From Caulobacter sp. D5 (lineage in GTDB: Bacteria > Pseudomonadota > Alphaproteobacteria > Caulobacterales > Caulobacteraceae): a stretch of 55,594 bases of DNA. The stretch lies in contig NZ_QHJY01000026.1 of assembly GCF_003185805.1 (NCBI RefSeq), forward strand, positions 1 to 55,594. Reading direction: 5' to 3'. The position numbers and the translations under genes are program-made. Within the stretch, counting starts at the first letter, position 1, and each line of letters opens with the position of its first letter. This document shows, in pieces, positions 10,583 through 18,844 of the stretch. The notes beneath the pieces were generated by a model. The model was not told where the DNA came from, ran no database searches, and worked only from the letters and a program-made list of their open reading frames with translations.

Positions 10583-11836
10583 TTATCGCTTCACCACCCG
10601 CCGCAGCCCCACATAGGCCGCGCCCGCGACCACCACGGCCGGCAGGGTCGCCCCGACCTCCGGCGCCAGGCGGCTGACCGCCTGATAGGCCGCAATGCCG
10701 ATCGCCCAGGCCGCAAGACCCGAAACGCTCGCCGCCCCTTCGGCCCCCGTGGGAGCCTTGCGGCGACGCACGATGAAATGGTCGGCCAGCAGCACTCCGA
10801 ACAGCGGCGCGAACACCGAGCCGATCAGCAGCAGGAAGCCCTCGTACCGGCCCATCGGCGCCAGCAGGGCGGCCAGGGTGCAGACCGTGCCGAACGCCAG
10901 CGCCAGCCGCGCGGGCCGCACCGGAACCAGGGTGGCGGTCGAGACCGCGGCCGAGTGCAGGTCGGCGAAGGCGTTGTCGGTCTCGTCGATGATGATCAGC
11001 AGCAGGGCGATCCCGCCGCCGGCCGCCGCCAGGGCGCTCAGCAGCAGGCCCTCGCCGCCCGCCGCCAGGGCGTAGGCCGCGCCCAGCCCCATGAACCAGA
11101 TGTTGGCCAGCACATAGCCGGCGACGCTGCCCCGGAACATGCCGCCCGGGGTGCGGCCAAAGCGGGTGTAGTCGGCGATCAGCGGCAGCCACGACAGCGG
11201 CATGGCCGCCACCAGGTCGACCCCGGCGCCGAAGCTGGTCTCGCCCGTCCCGGCCCTCGCCATCAGCGCGGCCAGGTCGTGCTGGGCCAGCAGCCGCCAG
11301 GTCAGCCAGCCGGCCCCGCCCAGCAGCAGCCACAGCCCCCAGGCCCGCAGGAACCGCCGCACGAACGACACCGGCCCCAGCACCGCCAGGGCCGTGGCCA
11401 GCCCCCCGAACAGCAGGGTCCAGGCGAGCGGACTGGAGACGCCGAAGTTCTGCTTGGCCAGGGCGTCGGCGGCGTCGCGCATGGCGATGATCTCGAACGC
11501 GCCCCAGCCGGCCAGCTGCACCGCGTTCAGCACCGCCGGAACCGCCGCCCCGCGCTTGCCCAGGGTCAGCCGCAGCGCCCCCATCGACGACAGCCCGGTG
11601 TCGGCCCCGACCACCCCGGCCGCCGCCAGCAGCAGCGCCCCCAGCACCGAGCCGACCACGATCGCCGCCAGCGCCATCGGCAGGCTGAGCCCCGGCACGA
11701 GGAACGCCCCGGCCTGCAGCACCAGCAGGCCGATCCCCAGGCTGAACCACAGCGAAAAGGCGTCCCGCGTCCCGAACACCCGGCGCTCGGCCGGCACGGG
11801 GGTCAACGGATCATATGCATCGTCGAGCTTGGCCAT
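10583..11836 (-). CDS. NCS1-family permease, CytX-like
   Basis: A 417-residue inner-membrane transporter of the nucleobase:cation symporter-1 family with about 12 hydrophobic segments. The cytoplasmic N-terminus TPVPAERRVFGTRDAFSLWFSLG is typical. Other family features are GADTGLSSMGALRLTLGKRG, GWGAFEIIAMRDAADAL, SWLPLIADYTRFGR and a conserved late SVFAPLFGVLLADHF. Sequence character points to the CytX branch, thought to carry hydroxymethylpyrimidine, rather than to CodB; the substrate remains inference. No clear thiamine riboswitch is seen in the upstream 400 bases. Its start is followed upstream by a repeat-rich noncoding stretch. Confidence 0.85.
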   Translation of the reverse strand: MAKLDDAYDPLTPVPAERRVFGTRDAFSLWFSLGIGLLVLQAGAFLVPGLSLPMALAAIVVGSVLGALLLAAAGVVGADTGLSSMGALRLTLGKRGAAVPAVLNAVQLAGWGAFEIIAMRDAADALAKQNFGVSSPLAWTLLFGGLATALAVLGPVSFVRRFLRAWGLWLLLGGAGWLTWRLLAQHDLAALMARAGTGETSFGAGVDLVAAMPLSWLPLIADYTRFGRTPGGMFRGSVAGYVLANIWFMGLGAAYALAAGGEGLLLSALAAAGGGIALLLIIIDETDNAFADLHSAAVSTATLVPVRPARLALAFGTVCTLAALLAPMGRYEGFLLLIGSVFAPLFGVLLADHFIVRRRKAPTGAEGAASVSGLAAWAIGIAAYQAVSRLAPEVGATLPAVVVAGAAYVGLRRVVKR

Positions 11837-11878
11837 GCCGCCAGCCTTAGCAGGTCAGGGCGGCGGGGCGAAATTGAA

Positions 11879-12243
11879 CCCTCTCTCTGAGAGAGAGGGA
11901 GGGGCCCGCGCCGCAAGGCGTGGGAGGGTGAGAGGTTTCACCGTCGGCCGGAAGGGCCTCAATCGCCGCGGCTGGATCGCCAAAAAAGGGCGGTCTTCCC
12001 GACGGCTCATCCATTTCTCGCCTTCCTCGCCCTTGTGGTGAGGACCCATGGCCGAGCCGGGCTCGCCCTCTTCGGACGGGGCGCCGCCAGCGTGGCCGCG
12101 CGGCCTCTGTGATCTGATCGGCGGAACCCTGGACCCTAGGCGCGAGGCCTAGGGAGGCGGGGTTGGCTAGGCTCGCGCCTTGTTCGGAAGGCTTTTTACC
12201 CCTCACCCTCCCACCGCTGCGCGGCGGGCCCCTCCCTCTCCCC
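11879..12243. repeat. Repeat-rich noncoding stretch bounded by inverted copies
   Basis: The left end (11879-11932) holds CCCTCTCTC-TGA-GAGAGAGGG followed by GGGGCCCGCGCCGC and GTGGGAGGGTGAG. The right end (12201-12243) is an inverted, slightly diverged copy: CCTCACCCTCCCACCGC, GGCGGGCCCC and TCCCTCTCCCC. Between them are an 8-bp hairpin CCCTAGGC/GCCTAGGG (12134-12154) and a T/A-rich patch at 11980-11987. The short open frames on both strands look like repeat translations, so no gene is called. Confidence 0.65.
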
Positions 12244-12261
12244 ATGGAAGAGGGATCAAGA

Positions 12262-13437
12262 TCAGAACTCCACCCCCACCCGCAGGATCGCCACCACGGC
12301 GTTCTTCATCGCCCGGTCGCCGCCGGGGCGGATCACATATTGCAGGTCCGGCTGCAGGGTCAGCGAGCCGACGGTGTCGGCATAGGTGACCTCGATCGCC
12401 GACTCCGTATCGCCCAGGTCCTGGCCGGCGTCGGCGGCGTTGGCCCGGTGCTTCTGGGTCAGATAGGCCTGGTTGACGCCGATCGAGAAGGCGCTGTCTG
12501 GCCGGCTCGCAAACACCCGGTCGACCTTGATCCCGGCCTGCCAGCCGCCCTGGAACGGGGTGGTGTCGCCGTCCGAGACGCCCAGGCGCGCGAAGGCCGT
12601 CGTGCGGCGCACGTCTTCGGCCTCCGCCCCCGTCAGCGCCCGCTCGAGCAGCACATAGGCCCCCTGGGCCTTGCGCCTGGCCGGATCGTCGGTGGGACCA
12701 AGCTCGCGGATGTCCTCCTGCTTGCGGGTGTAGCGCCAGGCGCCGAAAGCCACCTTTCCGGCCCCCGTCCAGCCGCCCTCGGCGATCAGCAGGGCGCCGT
12801 CGTCCATGTGGAAGTCGATCCCGCCCGGATCGCCCAGCACCCCGGCATGGGCGTTCAGCACCGCCGCCTGGGCATAGACATGCTCCGACGGCGTCCAGGC
12901 CAGGCGCACCGCGAGACTCGTCGAGGGAAAGATCGACGGCCCGTTCGGCCCCGTCGCCGCCAGCTCCGAACCGATGCCGAAGGCCGGCGCGATCAGCAGG
13001 CCGGCGCTGTCGTTGGCGTAGAATTCGCTGTTCAGGTCATAGAGGCCGGCCTTCACCGAGCCCTTGCCGCCGGCCAGGTCCTGCTCGACCCAGGCCTCGT
13101 ACAGCCGCAGCCGGTGGCGCGAGACCTCGATGTTGTCGACGCCCTGGATCGAGCCGGAATCCTCGCTCGGCGCGCCGCCGGTGTTGTTCAGCACCAGGGC
13201 GTGGGCCCGCGCCCCCGTCCAGCCGACCGCCTTTTCCAGGTCCAGGTCCGCCCCGATCGTCAGGTTGTCGAGCACCCGCCCGCGCCGGGCCGCGCCGCCG
13301 TCGACCGTCGCCGCCAGGTCGGCCTTGTAGCTGAAGGAGAGGTCCAGCGCCCCGGAGGCTTCCGCCTCCCGCGCCTGCGCCTGGCCAAAACAGGCCAGGC
13401 CGGCCGTAAGGGCCGTTCCGATGATCAGGGTCCGCAT
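12262..13437 (-). CDS. OprB-type carbohydrate-selective porin
   Basis: A 391-residue outer-membrane barrel protein. Residues 1-22 form a signal peptide (MRTLIIGTALTAG, cleavage after AQA). The body has the family pattern of porin B: DLSFSYKADL, NLTIGADLDLEKAVGW, a long alternating barrel with YEAWVEQDL and KAGLYDLNSEFY, ESAIEVTYADTVG and LQPDLQYVIRPGGD, and it ends in VAILRVGVEF with the terminal aromatic that signals barrel insertion. The ATG at 13437 gives the signal peptide; an upstream ATG adds 11 non-signal residues. OprB proteins admit glucose and related sugars; the substrate here is unknown. Confidence 0.88.
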   Translation of the reverse strand: MRTLIIGTALTAGLACFGQAQAREAEASGALDLSFSYKADLAATVDGGAARRGRVLDNLTIGADLDLEKAVGWTGARAHALVLNNTGGAPSEDSGSIQGVDNIEVSRHRLRLYEAWVEQDLAGGKGSVKAGLYDLNSEFYANDSAGLLIAPAFGIGSELAATGPNGPSIFPSTSLAVRLAWTPSEHVYAQAAVLNAHAGVLGDPGGIDFHMDDGALLIAEGGWTGAGKVAFGAWRYTRKQEDIRELGPTDDPARRKAQGAYVLLERALTGAEAEDVRRTTAFARLGVSDGDTTPFQGGWQAGIKVDRVFASRPDSAFSIGVNQAYLTQKHRANAADAGQDLGDTESAIEVTYADTVGSLTLQPDLQYVIRPGGDRAMKNAVVAILRVGVEF

Positions 13438-13511
13438 TCTGCCGCCGCTTGATGAAGTGGCGGCCAGCATCGCGGCCCAAGGCTCAGAAACCCTTTATTC
13501 CCAGACGTTTA

Positions 13512-13534
13512 CGCCGCGACGCAACGTCGCGGCG
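13512..13534. other. GC-rich hairpin upstream of the porin gene
   Basis: CGCCGCGAC, loop GCAAC, GTCGCGGCG: a perfect 9-bp stem 75 bases upstream of the porin start, with no T-run. Its stem is the same sequence as that of the hairpin at 8573, so it may be a copy of one repeat family. Confidence 0.5.
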
Positions 13535-13620
13535 CCCAAGGTGGAGCGCCTGCCGACGCACAGCCGCGAGACGCGAGGAGGCGCTGGCGTGAGTAGTATG
13601 ACGATGTCTGGAGAGGTCCT

Positions 13621-13633
13621 TGGTGGAGCCGAG
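13621..13633. other. Candidate left attachment site of the island
   Basis: TGGTGGAGCCGAG reads on the minus strand as CTCGGCTCCACCA, the form of a tRNA or tmRNA 3' end with its CCA. The rest of a tRNA/tmRNA is absent to its right, where island DNA with an integrase gene begins. That is what attL looks like when an element inserts into an RNA gene 3' end and the intact gene stays at the far side. No second copy was noticed in the window. The call is inference. Confidence 0.4.
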
Positions 13634-13658
13634 GATCTCGCGGACATCGAACCAGCTT

Positions 13659-13719
13659 GTGTCAGGCTGTCTAATTCAACAAATATTTCAGTGGGTTGTT
13701 GAGTAGGTGCGTGTCAGGC
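13659..13719. repeat. Direct repeat GTGTCAGGC near the integrase
   Basis: GTGTCAGGC occurs at 13659-13667 and 13711-13719, 52 bases apart, between the candidate attachment site and the integrase start. Short direct repeats here could be arm-type integrase binding sites. The match is only nine bases. Confidence 0.3.
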
Positions 13720-13805
13720 ACTCTCAGCATGCCCCCCAAAATCCTGTTTAAAAATGGGGGAAGGATGTGGGGAAATCCCGGGCTCTGATTTTAGGGAGTT
13801 CTAAC

Positions 13806-14951
13806 TTGGCGCTCACGGCATTGAAGGTGAAGCATGCCGGACCTGGCCGTCATGGCGATGGGCGAGGCCTTTACCTGGAGGTACAGCCAAGCGGGTCTCG
13901 CTCCTGGATTCTCCGTATGCAGTTCCAAGGAACCCGAAGGGATCTGGGACTTGGCTCGGTGCGGGATGTGTCGCTCGTTGAGGCGCGCATCGCGGCGGCG
14001 GAGATGAGACGGAAGGTCCGTAACGGCGTAGACCCGTCGGCAGAGCGTCGCGCTGCGCGTAAATCCACTCCCTCGTTCGAGACTGCTGCTCGAGCTTGCT
14101 ACGAGACGCTCAAAGCTGGCTGGAAGGACAGTCGGACGAAGATTTGGATCTCCAGCTTCGAACGACACGTCTTCCCAATGATTGGCTCGCTCGCCGTCGA
14201 CAAGGTCGACGCCCTGGTGGTTCGAGATGTGTTGGAGCCGATCTGGTTGGCCGTCCCCGACACAGCGACTAAGGTGCTTCAGCGTATCAACGCCGTGTTG
14301 GACTTCGCCCATATAAAGGGATGGATTGGCAAAGAGGTATCTCTTCGCTCGGTGCGAAAAGGACTACCCCGGCAGACTAATGTCGGCGGCCACTATGCCG
14401 CGATGGCCTACGCAGACGTACCGGGGTTTGTTCAGGAAATCTCTGCAATGCCGCCGTCTCTCGGAAGGGACGCGCTCCGGCTTACAATTTACACTGCGAC
14501 GCGCTCGAATGAGACGCGGATGGCCGTCTGGAGCGAGTTCGACCTGAACAAGGGCGTATGGTCGATCCCCGCTGAGCGGATGAAAATGAGAGTCGCTCAT
14601 CTCATCCCACTTTCAGACCCGGCTCTTCAGCTTCTGCGCCGCATGTATGAGAACCGCAGTGAAGACGATAAACTGCTGTTTTCCACGAACGGCACCAAGC
14701 CGATAAGCGACATGACGATGTCGAAGGTATTGCGAGATCTGAAGATTTCGGACGTAACCGTCCATGGCTTTCGGAGCGCTTTCACCGATTGGTCGTCGGA
14801 AATGACCGACTTTCCAAAAGAAGTCGCTGATAAAGCCCTCGCACACAAAGTGCCCGATCGTGTGGAGGCAGCTTATCGTCGAACCGACTTTTTCGACAAG
14901 AGGCGCAAGCTCATGGGGGCGTGGGCGGCTTACCTACATCAAGACAAATAA
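13806..14951 (+). CDS. P4-type tyrosine integrase
   Basis: Site-specific recombinase that inserts and excises the element. It has the N-terminal DUF4102 domain (LTALKVKHAGPGRHGDGRGL, then LYLEV), a core-binding domain around residues 95-190, and a C-terminal catalytic domain: YTATRSNE with the first Arg, HGFRSAF with the His-x-x-Arg box, and AAYRRTDFFDKRR with the tyrosine nucleophile. I chose the TTG at 13806 because AGGGAG lies seven bases upstream and the product then begins MALTALKVK as in relatives. An ATG at 13767 would add 13 residues but has poor spacing. Length is 381 residues. Codon use is less GC-rich than in the genes to the left. Confidence 0.9.
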   Translation: MALTALKVKHAGPGRHGDGRGLYLEVQPSGSRSWILRMQFQGTRRDLGLGSVRDVSLVEARIAAAEMRRKVRNGVDPSAERRAARKSTPSFETAARACYETLKAGWKDSRTKIWISSFERHVFPMIGSLAVDKVDALVVRDVLEPIWLAVPDTATKVLQRINAVLDFAHIKGWIGKEVSLRSVRKGLPRQTNVGGHYAAMAYADVPGFVQEISAMPPSLGRDALRLTIYTATRSNETRMAVWSEFDLNKGVWSIPAERMKMRVAHLIPLSDPALQLLRRMYENRSEDDKLLFSTNGTKPISDMTMSKVLRDLKISDVTVHGFRSAFTDWSSEMTDFPKEVADKALAHKVPDRVEAAYRRTDFFDKRRKLMGAWAAYLHQDK

Positions 14952-15095
14952 AGAATTGATTGGGCGTCTCTGATTTGTTGGCGCCATCACGGCCCGGGGT
15001 GCGCCAGTTGCTGACTCTGACGCGCTTCCAGGAAGCCGACCTTCGATCGGCAGCTCAATAGTATACCTGATGAGTCCTCGCAGCGACGCTCTCTG

Positions 15096-15789
15096 GGATG
15101 GATGATCGGCATGCTGTGCTAGCCGACCTGCATGATCGTCACCAGCGCCATGATGCCCAACTATCTGCTCGACCACCTTCACCTAGATCTGAACTCCATG
15201 GGCGTGGTGATGTCGGCCATCGGCTTTGGCGGCGCTCGGCACGACCTTGATCCCGGCCTTGTCCGACCGTCTCGGACGAAAGCCGATGATGACGATCTTG
15301 AGCCTTGGCGGCGCGGTCTCGCTCGTGGCGTTCATGCAGACTGATCCGACTGTGCCGTTGCTGTTCGCGGGCCTGTTCACGGCCCTCTTCTTGACCTTCG
15401 GCTGCCTGAACCTGACGGTCGGACCGCTCAGCGCGGAGTCGGTTCCGGCGAGCTTGATGTCGACCGCCACCGGCGTGGCCATCTGTGTCGGCGAACTGTT
15501 CGGCGGGGGCGTGGCCCCGATCATTGCCGGCGCGGTCGCCGAAGCCGCGGGCTTTCACGCGATCCTCCATCTGGCGCTGGGCGCGATGTGCGTCGGCTTC
15601 CTAGTTTCCTTCCTTCTGAACGAGACTGCGCCGGCACGCCTCGACGCAGCACAAAACCAACTGAAGTCCGCCAAGCGCAAGAACCGGCGGCTTGCAAGGC
15701 TCAAGAAGTGGTTGTTTCACAAAAATTTCGCCCCCCGAAGTTGCATTGCGGACTTGCCGACGACGGAGCTTTGCTTAGGTTGTGTATAG
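15096..15789 (+). pseudogene. Decayed MFS transporter, C-terminal part
   Basis: Fragments of a major facilitator protein in changing frames. WMIGMLC is interrupted by TAG, then comes MIVTSAMMPNYLLDHLHLDL up to about 15,233. A frame change follows, and then TTLIPALSDRLGRKPMMTIL (the MFS loop motif D-R-x-G-R-K) with helices to VGFLVSFLLNET near 15,630. The N-terminal half is missing. The final 50 codons are basic and not MFS-like, and look like readthrough into unrelated DNA. It is clearly non-functional, and probably a leftover of earlier insertions beside the integrase. Confidence 0.75.
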
Positions 15790-16000
15790 GCGGGCGGCGA
15801 GAACCGACCGCCTCCCCGGGGGGGGCATGACGCAACTAGGCCTATTAAGCTGTCGAACGTGCGCGTCAACGCCGCGCGACGCCCGATCGAACGAAAACCG
15901 CTATGCCTTTGAACCGGTAAGCGGGCTGCGCGGCGTCGACCATGACGCATTCGACCTCACTGGCCGGCGCCTTCGCGGCGAAAGGGCAAGGTGACGGTCG

Positions 16001-18844
16001 ATGCTGACGATCCTTCTGACGGTTGGGGCGACGGTTGTGGCGGGCGTGACGTTCGTCGCGACGCTCTGGGCGCCGGTGTTCGGCTCTAAGACCGTCCCCC
16101 AAGTCCTAGGGAGTCTCACAAATCGAAAGAGCCGCGCCATCCCGTCGCCGGCCGGTTCGGACGTCTCGATCAAGAGGTATCTCGCAGAGGTCGCCAGAAC
16201 CCACACCATGCTGAGGTTCGGCGATCCGACCTCGAGCCTGCAACAAACGAACGCGCCTGATCGGCTGAAGCTCTCCGACGTCTATACGCCGTTGTCGGTC
16301 GGCACTGAATTTGTCGGTCAAGGTGGAAACACCGAGCCTGTGACCAATCAGCCAGCACGCCAACACACCCTCGCGACGGACGCCGTCAAGCAGCCCGAGG
16401 CGCATCGAGTTATCGTTCTCGGCGCTCCGGGTGCCGGCAAGAGCACCCTGATCGACGTCCTGGCTTACGCCCTATCCGTGGACCGGCGTTGTCCGGTGCA
16501 TGTAAGGCTCGGCGATTTGGACGTCGCGCGGTCGACCGACTGGTGGCACGCCGTAAGCGAGATCGAGACCTTGGCCACGAACACGGACTTGGACCGTGGC
16601 GAGCTGATCGCCTCGCTTCATCGAAAATTGGTCGACGGCGACGCCGCGCTCTATCTGGATGGCCTCGACGAGGTCTCCGAGGAGCAAACCTCCCAAGTCA
16701 TCGCGCTCGTCGAGCGCCTCAGCGTCGAGTTTCCCAAATCACAGATTATTATTACGTGCCGTTCGGCCGACTTCGAGCAGAGAAACATTTCGCTTCACCT
16801 GAAGTACACGCGCCTCAGGCTGATGCCATTCTCCGTGTCGGACATGATCGACTATGTCGATAAGTGGTATAACCAACTTCAGAAGCTTCAACATGTCAGC
16901 GACGCACAAGCCCGCAAGCGTAATCTGCAGGACGCGCTGCGCAACTCGGTCGAGCTTTCACAGCTCGCTTCCACGCCCCTGATCCTAAACCTCATGGCGC
17001 TGGTTCACATGTCGGACGGCGAACTCGCCCGATCACGCGCCATTCTCTACCATCGGACAGTTTCGCATCTGCTGTCCGACAAACCACATTGGCGGCGCGC
17101 CTATGGCAGCGTGACCATATCGCAGTCCGAACTGCAGCCCCTGGCTGCGCATGTCGCGTATCAGATTCATCTCAAGGAGGTCGACAACCCGGCCCGCCGC
17201 CATGGCCTCTCCTTCGAAGAAATCGAGGAAATCGTCGCCGCCAAGATGGGCGTCCAGCAAGCGGGCAACACCACCGCCTACAAGAGGTCGCGAGAACGGA
17301 TCGGAAGCGTTGTCCAGCGTCTGGTCGATAGCAACGGGCTGATGGTGATGGTCTCACGCGGCCGTTTCGGTTTCAGCCATCGCTCGCTTCAGGAGTTTTT
17401 GACCGGCCTTCATATTCTGGACCTCGCCGACGTCGACTTGATCCGCGGGTTCGCCGGTCGTGCCCACTGGCGCGAGCCCCTGATCCTCATGGCCGGATAT
17501 GGAGGTCGGGAAGGTAGCGCAACGTTTTTCATCGCGACCGTAATCGACGCGCTGGTGAACGACGCCATGGCCGACACCCACGACGGCGTGAGAGTGGCGA
17601 TCCTGACCGGCGAGATGCTCGCCGAGATCGGTGCGACTACGCTGCGCGCGCGAAGCCAGGGGTGGGTTTTGGACGGCCGGCCCGATCAATCGGGCCCCTC
17701 TACTTGGGACCATGTCGCCGATCTGATCCGGGACGCCAGCGGCAGGGCGGAGCTGGGAGAACGCATCGAGTTGCTGCGCGTGCTGGGTCGCCTCGGAGAT
17801 CCGAGGATCGTTCAACGCGACGGAAATCTCGTCCCCGTCTTCGACAGGATGGCTTACCTGCCGCCCACGGCGCTCGACGTCGGCGACGACGATCCCGCCC
17901 GCCCGAAACCCAAAAGCGACCTCGTCGAAACCGTCCCGAAACGCCGCCTGACCTTCGGGGCGATGCACGTCCCCAAGTACATGGTCACGAACGCCGAGTA
18001 CGAACGCTTCATCGACGACGAGGGCTACGAAGACCGCTCGCTATGGCGCGAAGAAGGTTTGCGGTGGCTGGCCGAAGATCCGAGTTTCCGCGACGAACTC
18101 GAACAGAAGACAAAAGAGTGGGTCGTTCGCGATTTCGGACCGGAGTTGGAGCTGGGTCGGTATCGGCTCGACGACATTCTGTCCGACGCCCGCGAAATGT
18201 CCCGCGCCCGTCTAGAGCCGTTCTACTGGCGCAACCAACGCTACAATCAACCGACCCAACCCGTAGTCGGCGTCAATATGTGGGAAGCCATGGCCTACTG
18301 CGCATGGCTACAACGTCGGCTGCAACGCGAAGGCGTGGCGGCCGAGCAGGTCGAAATTCGGCTTCCGACCGAGTGGGAATGGGAACGCGCGGCGCGTGGC
18401 GCGGGACGTAACGCCATCTTCCCATGGGGAAGCGAACAGCTGACCGCCAAGCGCGCCCATACCCGGGCGGCCAATCTGGCTCTCGACCACGCGGCGCCGG
18501 TGGGAGCCTTCCCCGACGGACAAACCGACTACAACCTCTTCGACATCGCGGGCAACGCCTGGGAGTGGACCTGCAGCAGGGCCGTCCCTCCGTCTCCGGA
18601 GCATGACGTCAACCGCAACGATGTCGCCGGCATCGTCGACGTCGTCGTTCGAGGCGGCTCCTTCTTCTCCGACGAACCTCAATCGGTGCGTTGCGGCTAT
18701 CGCGGCATCGACCTGCCCCAAAACGTCTACTTCGACGTCGGCTTCCGGCCGTTCATTTTCAACCATCGCCAAGAGGAGCGAAGCGGTGCCCCTAGATCTG
18801 AAAGTACTGGACGAACAAGAGGCTCTGGCCGCTATCAGCCGTGA
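16001..18844 (+). CDS. Membrane-anchored NACHT NTPase with C-terminal FGE/CLec-like domain
   Basis: A 947-residue STAND-type protein. Residues 1-28 are one transmembrane helix. The NACHT NTPase has Walker A GAPGAGKST (141-149, K147) and Walker B LYLDGLDE (D220, D223, E224), with the sensor segment IIITCRSADF after it. A helical region follows, including FSHRSLQEFLTGLHIL near 465, as in NACHT winged-helix domains. From about 648 on is a formylglycine-generating-enzyme/C-type-lectin-like fold: PKYMVTNAEYERFID, RLPTEWEWERAARG, WGSE, YNLFDIAGNAWEWT, VVVRGGSFF (R884) and VGFRPF. By eye the two catalytic cysteines of true FGE, just after RGGSW, are not conserved, so a sensing or other role is likelier than formylglycine formation. 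AAGGTGA lies six bases before the ATG. It heads a five-gene operon, and the next gene starts inside it. Confidence 0.88.
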   Translation: MLTILLTVGATVVAGVTFVATLWAPVFGSKTVPQVLGSLTNRKSRAIPSPAGSDVSIKRYLAEVARTHTMLRFGDPTSSLQQTNAPDRLKLSDVYTPLSVGTEFVGQGGNTEPVTNQPARQHTLATDAVKQPEAHRVIVLGAPGAGKSTLIDVLAYALSVDRRCPVHVRLGDLDVARSTDWWHAVSEIETLATNTDLDRGELIASLHRKLVDGDAALYLDGLDEVSEEQTSQVIALVERLSVEFPKSQIIITCRSADFEQRNISLHLKYTRLRLMPFSVSDMIDYVDKWYNQLQKLQHVSDAQARKRNLQDALRNSVELSQLASTPLILNLMALVHMSDGELARSRAILYHRTVSHLLSDKPHWRRAYGSVTISQSELQPLAAHVAYQIHLKEVDNPARRHGLSFEEIEEIVAAKMGVQQAGNTTAYKRSRERIGSVVQRLVDSNGLMVMVSRGRFGFSHRSLQEFLTGLHILDLADVDLIRGFAGRAHWREPLILMAGYGGREGSATFFIATVIDALVNDAMADTHDGVRVAILTGEMLAEIGATTLRARSQGWVLDGRPDQSGPSTWDHVADLIRDASGRAELGERIELLRVLGRLGDPRIVQRDGNLVPVFDRMAYLPPTALDVGDDDPARPKPKSDLVETVPKRRLTFGAMHVPKYMVTNAEYERFIDDEGYEDRSLWREEGLRWLAEDPSFRDELEQKTKEWVVRDFGPELELGRYRLDDILSDAREMSRARLEPFYWRNQRYNQPTQPVVGVNMWEAMAYCAWLQRRLQREGVAAEQVEIRLPTEWEWERAARGAGRNAIFPWGSEQLTAKRAHTRAANLALDHAAPVGAFPDGQTDYNLFDIAGNAWEWTCSRAVPPSPEHDVNRNDVAGIVDVVVRGGSFFSDEPQSVRCGYRGIDLPQNVYFDVGFRPFIFNHRQEERSGAPRSESTGRTRGSGRYQP

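Noticed and set aside
11837-12160. Thiamine (TPP) riboswitch upstream of the CytX-like permease
   Set aside because: No THI-box consensus (CUGAGA with the later ACC-CUGAUC core) was found on the minus strand; only repeats and a hairpin are present.
12163-13452. 429-codon frame antisense to the porin
   Set aside because: The minus frame encodes a signal peptide and complete barrel; the plus frame is its shadow.
13621-13660. Complete tRNA or tmRNA gene at the integrase end
   Set aside because: Only the 3' terminal 13 bases fit; the sequence beyond cannot form a T arm, so it is treated as a possible att remnant.
15782-15994. 70-codon frame just before the NACHT gene, ending at its ribosome site
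   Set aside because: No domain, no ribosome site and basic random composition. A leader peptide is possible but unsupported.
17942-18844. Diversity-generating retroelement acting on the FGE-like domain
   Set aside because: No reverse transcriptase, accessory protein or template repeat is visible near the gene.
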